Assembly (NCBI GenBank): GCA_027022125.1
Contig: JALVZI010000575.1
Coordinates: 10,463 to 19,978, forward strand
DNA from: Anaerolineae bacterium
GTDB lineage: Bacteria; Chloroflexota; Anaerolineae; 4572-78
Length of the DNA: 9,516 nucleotides
Direction of reading: 5' to 3'
In this document: piece by piece, positions 6,176 to 9,516 of the stretch
Numbering within the stretch: position 1 is the first letter of the stretch
Layout of the letters: each line of letters opens with the position of its first letter
Notes under the pieces: generated by a model
What the model was told of the DNA's origin: nothing
What the model saw: only the letters and a program-made list of their open reading frames with translations
Database searches by the model: none
Program-made: the position numbers and the translations under genes

Positions 6176-6606
6176 ATCTCTATCTCTTTAATAAATCCGA
6201 TTGGGTCAGCAACGTGTATTTGTTCAACCAGTCTCGCTTTCTTTAAGATTCCATCATCTGTGGTCAAGAAGTAGTCAGCGCCAGCCTGTATTGCACAGGC
6301 AATATGCAGAGAATCTATCTTTCTAATCCCTTTGTCGAGCAACGTTCCAGCCAACTCAAGCACAGTTTTACTTTCGATAATATCGGCTATTGCATATTTT
6401 TTCCATTTTGATATTTGTTCTCTTCGCTCTCTAAACGGGTTCTTCTCATTTTCATAGTCCAATATATAGGACCACACGAGTTTGAAATCTCCCTTCCTGA
6501 TGTCCTCTTGTATTTTCATCTTCGCTTCTGCTTCCAATCGGATGCGAAGGTGCGATTGGTCATCATAAGGACGGTTAAAGCAGCAGTTGTCGAGGTAGAT
6601 TTTCAT
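6172..6606 (-). CDS. PIN-domain ribonuclease, VapC-like (candidate toxin)
   Basis: A 144-aa PIN-domain protein, expected to be a Mg2+-dependent endoribonuclease. The acidic metal-binding residues are in place: D6 in the N-terminal YLDNCC motif, D50/E52 in SYILDYEN, D98 in KIDSLHIACA and D117-D118 in FLTTDDG. The NRPYDD after D6 typifies a PIN subgroup seen in cyanobacteria, Chloroflexi and methanogens. The ATG at 6606 is preferred over a TTG at 6675 because PIN strands begin directly at the first aspartate motif; no strong Shine-Dalgarno is seen for either. The DNA from about 5963 to 6675 is visibly richer in A and T than ftsH or the ligases, suggesting horizontal acquisition. It overlaps the downstream 70-aa gene by 4 nt. 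The PIN fold is secure; the toxin role is inferred. Confidence 0.85.
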   Translation of the reverse strand: MKIYLDNCCFNRPYDDQSHLRIRLEAEAKMKIQEDIRKGDFKLVWSYILDYENEKNPFRERREQISKWKKYAIADIIESKTVLELAGTLLDKGIRKIDSLHIACAIQAGADYFLTTDDGILKKARLVEQIHVADPIGFIKEIEI

Positions 6607-6677
6607 TTGAATTTTGCGATCACTTATGGACTGTTTTTCTCGCCGAACAAATGAATATCCGGCTTGATTTTTCAATA

Positions 6678-6714
6678 GTTGCGGTTAATGGCGATGGGCT
6701 TGCAACTCCGCAAC
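6678..6714 (-). terminator. Inverted repeat after ftsH, weak terminator candidate
   Basis: GTTGCGG (6678-6684) and CCGCAAC (6708-6714) form a 7-bp inverted repeat with a 23-nt loop, starting 11 nt past the ftsH stop on the minus strand. No clean T-run follows, so function as a terminator is doubtful. It lies between ftsH and the PIN unit. Confidence 0.25.
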
Positions 6715-6724
6715 CCTGAACCAC

Positions 6725-8581
<1,857 letters not shown>

Positions 8582-8586
8582 ATGTA

Positions 8587-8591
8587 CCTCC
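8587..8591 (-). promoter_or_regulatory. Ribosome binding site fixing the ftsH TTG start
   Basis: GGAGG on the minus strand lies 5 nt before the TTG at 8581-8579. It would lie inside the coding region if the GTG at 8635 were used. Confidence 0.75.
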
Positions 8592-8618
8592 AAACGGTGT
8601 AAAGTGTCGTATGCCGAT

Positions 8619-8624
8619 ATTATA
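8619..8624 (-). promoter_or_regulatory. -10 element upstream of ftsH
   Basis: A perfect TATAAT on the minus strand about 38 nt before the TTG start. No convincing -35 hexamer sits 16-18 nt upstream (best is TCGCTA-like, preceded by a T6 run), so this may be a promoter helped by an activator or an alternative sigma contact. The predicted transcript start near 8612 excludes the upstream GTG. Confidence 0.45.
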
Positions 8625-8681
8625 GCCGGTTGCACAAAAAATAGCGAATGATTTTAATTTGCCGGATGAATACCCAAACGG

Positions 8682-9516
8682 TTAATTTACATGAATTTCC
8701 TGTAAAATCAAAGATTGGTCTTCCACTTGCAGAGACCCACCCGAAATGACAGGCAATCCCCGACCGCTTTCCGGCTCTATCCACGCCAGACGCAGTTGGT
8801 ATGCCCCCGTGTCGATGTTTTTCGGGATGATGAGTTGGTAGGCATCCACCACTTGCTGCGACGCCAGCCAGCTGAGGGTGGGGCGTGTGCCCCGCGCTGG
8901 ATTGCTCTGATATTCCGCCACATGCTGTCCGTCGGGCGTGGTTAATTGCAGCAGGACATCATAATTTTTGCGCGGCGGTTTTATGGCTTGCCAATACAGT
9001 GTCAGCGGGATGGTGTCATCTTGGTTGTAGAGCACTTTTGGAATTTCATAAGCCACCAGCATAATCTGGTTATCGAAATTCGCGCCCACCGGAACTTTTG
9101 TGCCCGCACTGATTTTCAGGGTGACGGTGGCATTTTCGGATAGAAGCGCTTGCCCCGCCGGAGATTGTTCCAGCACGGTGCCGGGCGGTTCCAAACTCCA
9201 CACATCGGTGGTTTTTATGTTCAGATGTGCCTCTTTTAATTTCTGCTCCGCTTCGCTGAATTGAAAACCGGTTACCTGCGGCACTTCCACCAAATTTCTG
9301 CCCCGACTGAGTGTAACATACACCGCATTTCCGGCAGCGACGGGCATTCCTGCCGGTACCGATTGTTTCACCACCGCGAACGGTTCCAGCGTGGGGTCAA
9401 CTTCATAGCCGTTGATGACCATTTTCAAGCCCAGTCCCTGCAAAATTGCTTCCGCTTCTGATTGGCTGAAACCGATGAGCAGCGGCACGCGAACCTCGCC
9501 GGGGGCGGGGGTGGGG
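8682..9516 (-). CDS. PASTA-repeat protein with C-terminal beta-sandwich, 5' end beyond window
   Basis: The frame is open to the right edge. The first visible codons read PTPAPGEVRVPLLIG, a Pro-rich linker running into a PASTA domain, so the GTG at 9488 is internal. About 277 residues are visible. PASTA 1 (about 8-71) has VPLLIGFSQSEAEAIL...QSVPAG...VYVTLSRG; PASTA 2 (about 75-138) has VEVPQVTGFQFSEAEQKL...EQSPAG...VTLKISAG. They are followed by a roughly 130-residue beta-rich domain with TIPLTLYWQA, QLTTPDGQHVA, GTRPTLSW and GAYQLRLAWIEP. PASTA domains are extracytoplasmic sensors of peptidoglycan or muropeptides. The beta-sandwich is a type I know mostly from large Chloroflexi membrane or surface proteins. 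The missing N-terminus could be a Ser/Thr kinase with a TM segment or another anchored module. It is encoded upstream of ftsH on the same strand. Confidence 0.8.
   Translation of the reverse strand, partial: PTPAPGEVRVPLLIGFSQSEAEAILQGLGLKMVINGYEVDPTLEPFAVVKQSVPAGMPVAAGNAVYVTLSRGRNLVEVPQVTGFQFSEAEQKLKEAHLNIKTTDVWSLEPPGTVLEQSPAGQALLSENATVTLKISAGTKVPVGANFDNQIMLVAYEIPKVLYNQDDTIPLTLYWQAIKPPRKNYDVLLQLTTPDGQHVAEYQSNPARGTRPTLSWLASQQVVDAYQLIIPKNIDTGAYQLRLAWIEPESGRGLPVISGGSLQVEDQSLILQEIHVN

Noticed and set aside
6607..6675. N-terminal extension of the PIN protein from a TTG
   Set aside because: PIN proteins of this type begin at the first aspartate strand, which follows the ATG at 6606 directly; no ribosome site supports the TTG.

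Overview
The window looks like chromosomal DNA of a mid-GC bacterium, most likely a Chloroflexota (Anaerolineae-like) member. This is an inference. The FtsH has the SNSQAMSFGKSRAR-type linker that I associate with that phylum. The PASTA protein ends in a beta-sandwich domain of a kind I know mainly from Chloroflexi, and the intergenic DNA carries REP-like palindromes. There are no rRNA or tRNA genes and no intact mobile element to settle the taxonomy.

Layout, left half (+ strand): a 5'-truncated PLP-dependent threonine/serine dehydratase (1-917); a roughly 200-bp gap filled by a pair of inverted REP-like palindromic units (956-1072) bracketed by 13-bp direct repeats; a HAD-superfamily phosphatase (1122-1775); a hotdog-fold acyl-CoA thioesterase (1779-2207), 3 nt downstream and probably co-transcribed; then two tandem paralogous long-chain acyl-CoA ligases of 572 aa each (2280-3998 and 4136-5854). 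A near-consensus sigma70 promoter, TTGACA-N17-TATACT, starts inside the thioesterase stop codon and drives the first ligase. The 137-bp spacer between the ligases holds two adjoining short tandem arrays (8-mer x5 and 7-mer x4). The ligases activate fatty acids to acyl-CoA and the thioesterase can reverse that step, so 1779-5854 forms a small acyl-CoA supply and turnover cluster.

Layout, right half (- strand, convergent with the left): from the right edge, a 5'-truncated PASTA-repeat protein with a C-terminal beta-sandwich domain (9516-8682); ftsH, the membrane AAA+ zinc protease (start re-assigned to a TTG at 8581, behind GGAGG and a TATAAT box); then a visibly AT-richer two-gene unit consisting of a 144-aa PIN-domain nuclease (6606-6172) and a 70-aa protein overlapping it by ATGA (6175-5963). 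The latter pair looks like a toxin-antitoxin-type module in which the nuclease is encoded first.

Most notable points: the REP doublet, in which each unit keeps the same core but has its own self-complementary arms; the PIN/70-aa pair; the nearly identical 3' ends of the two ligase genes, suggesting local gene conversion; and the tandem repeat arrays just upstream of the second ligase.
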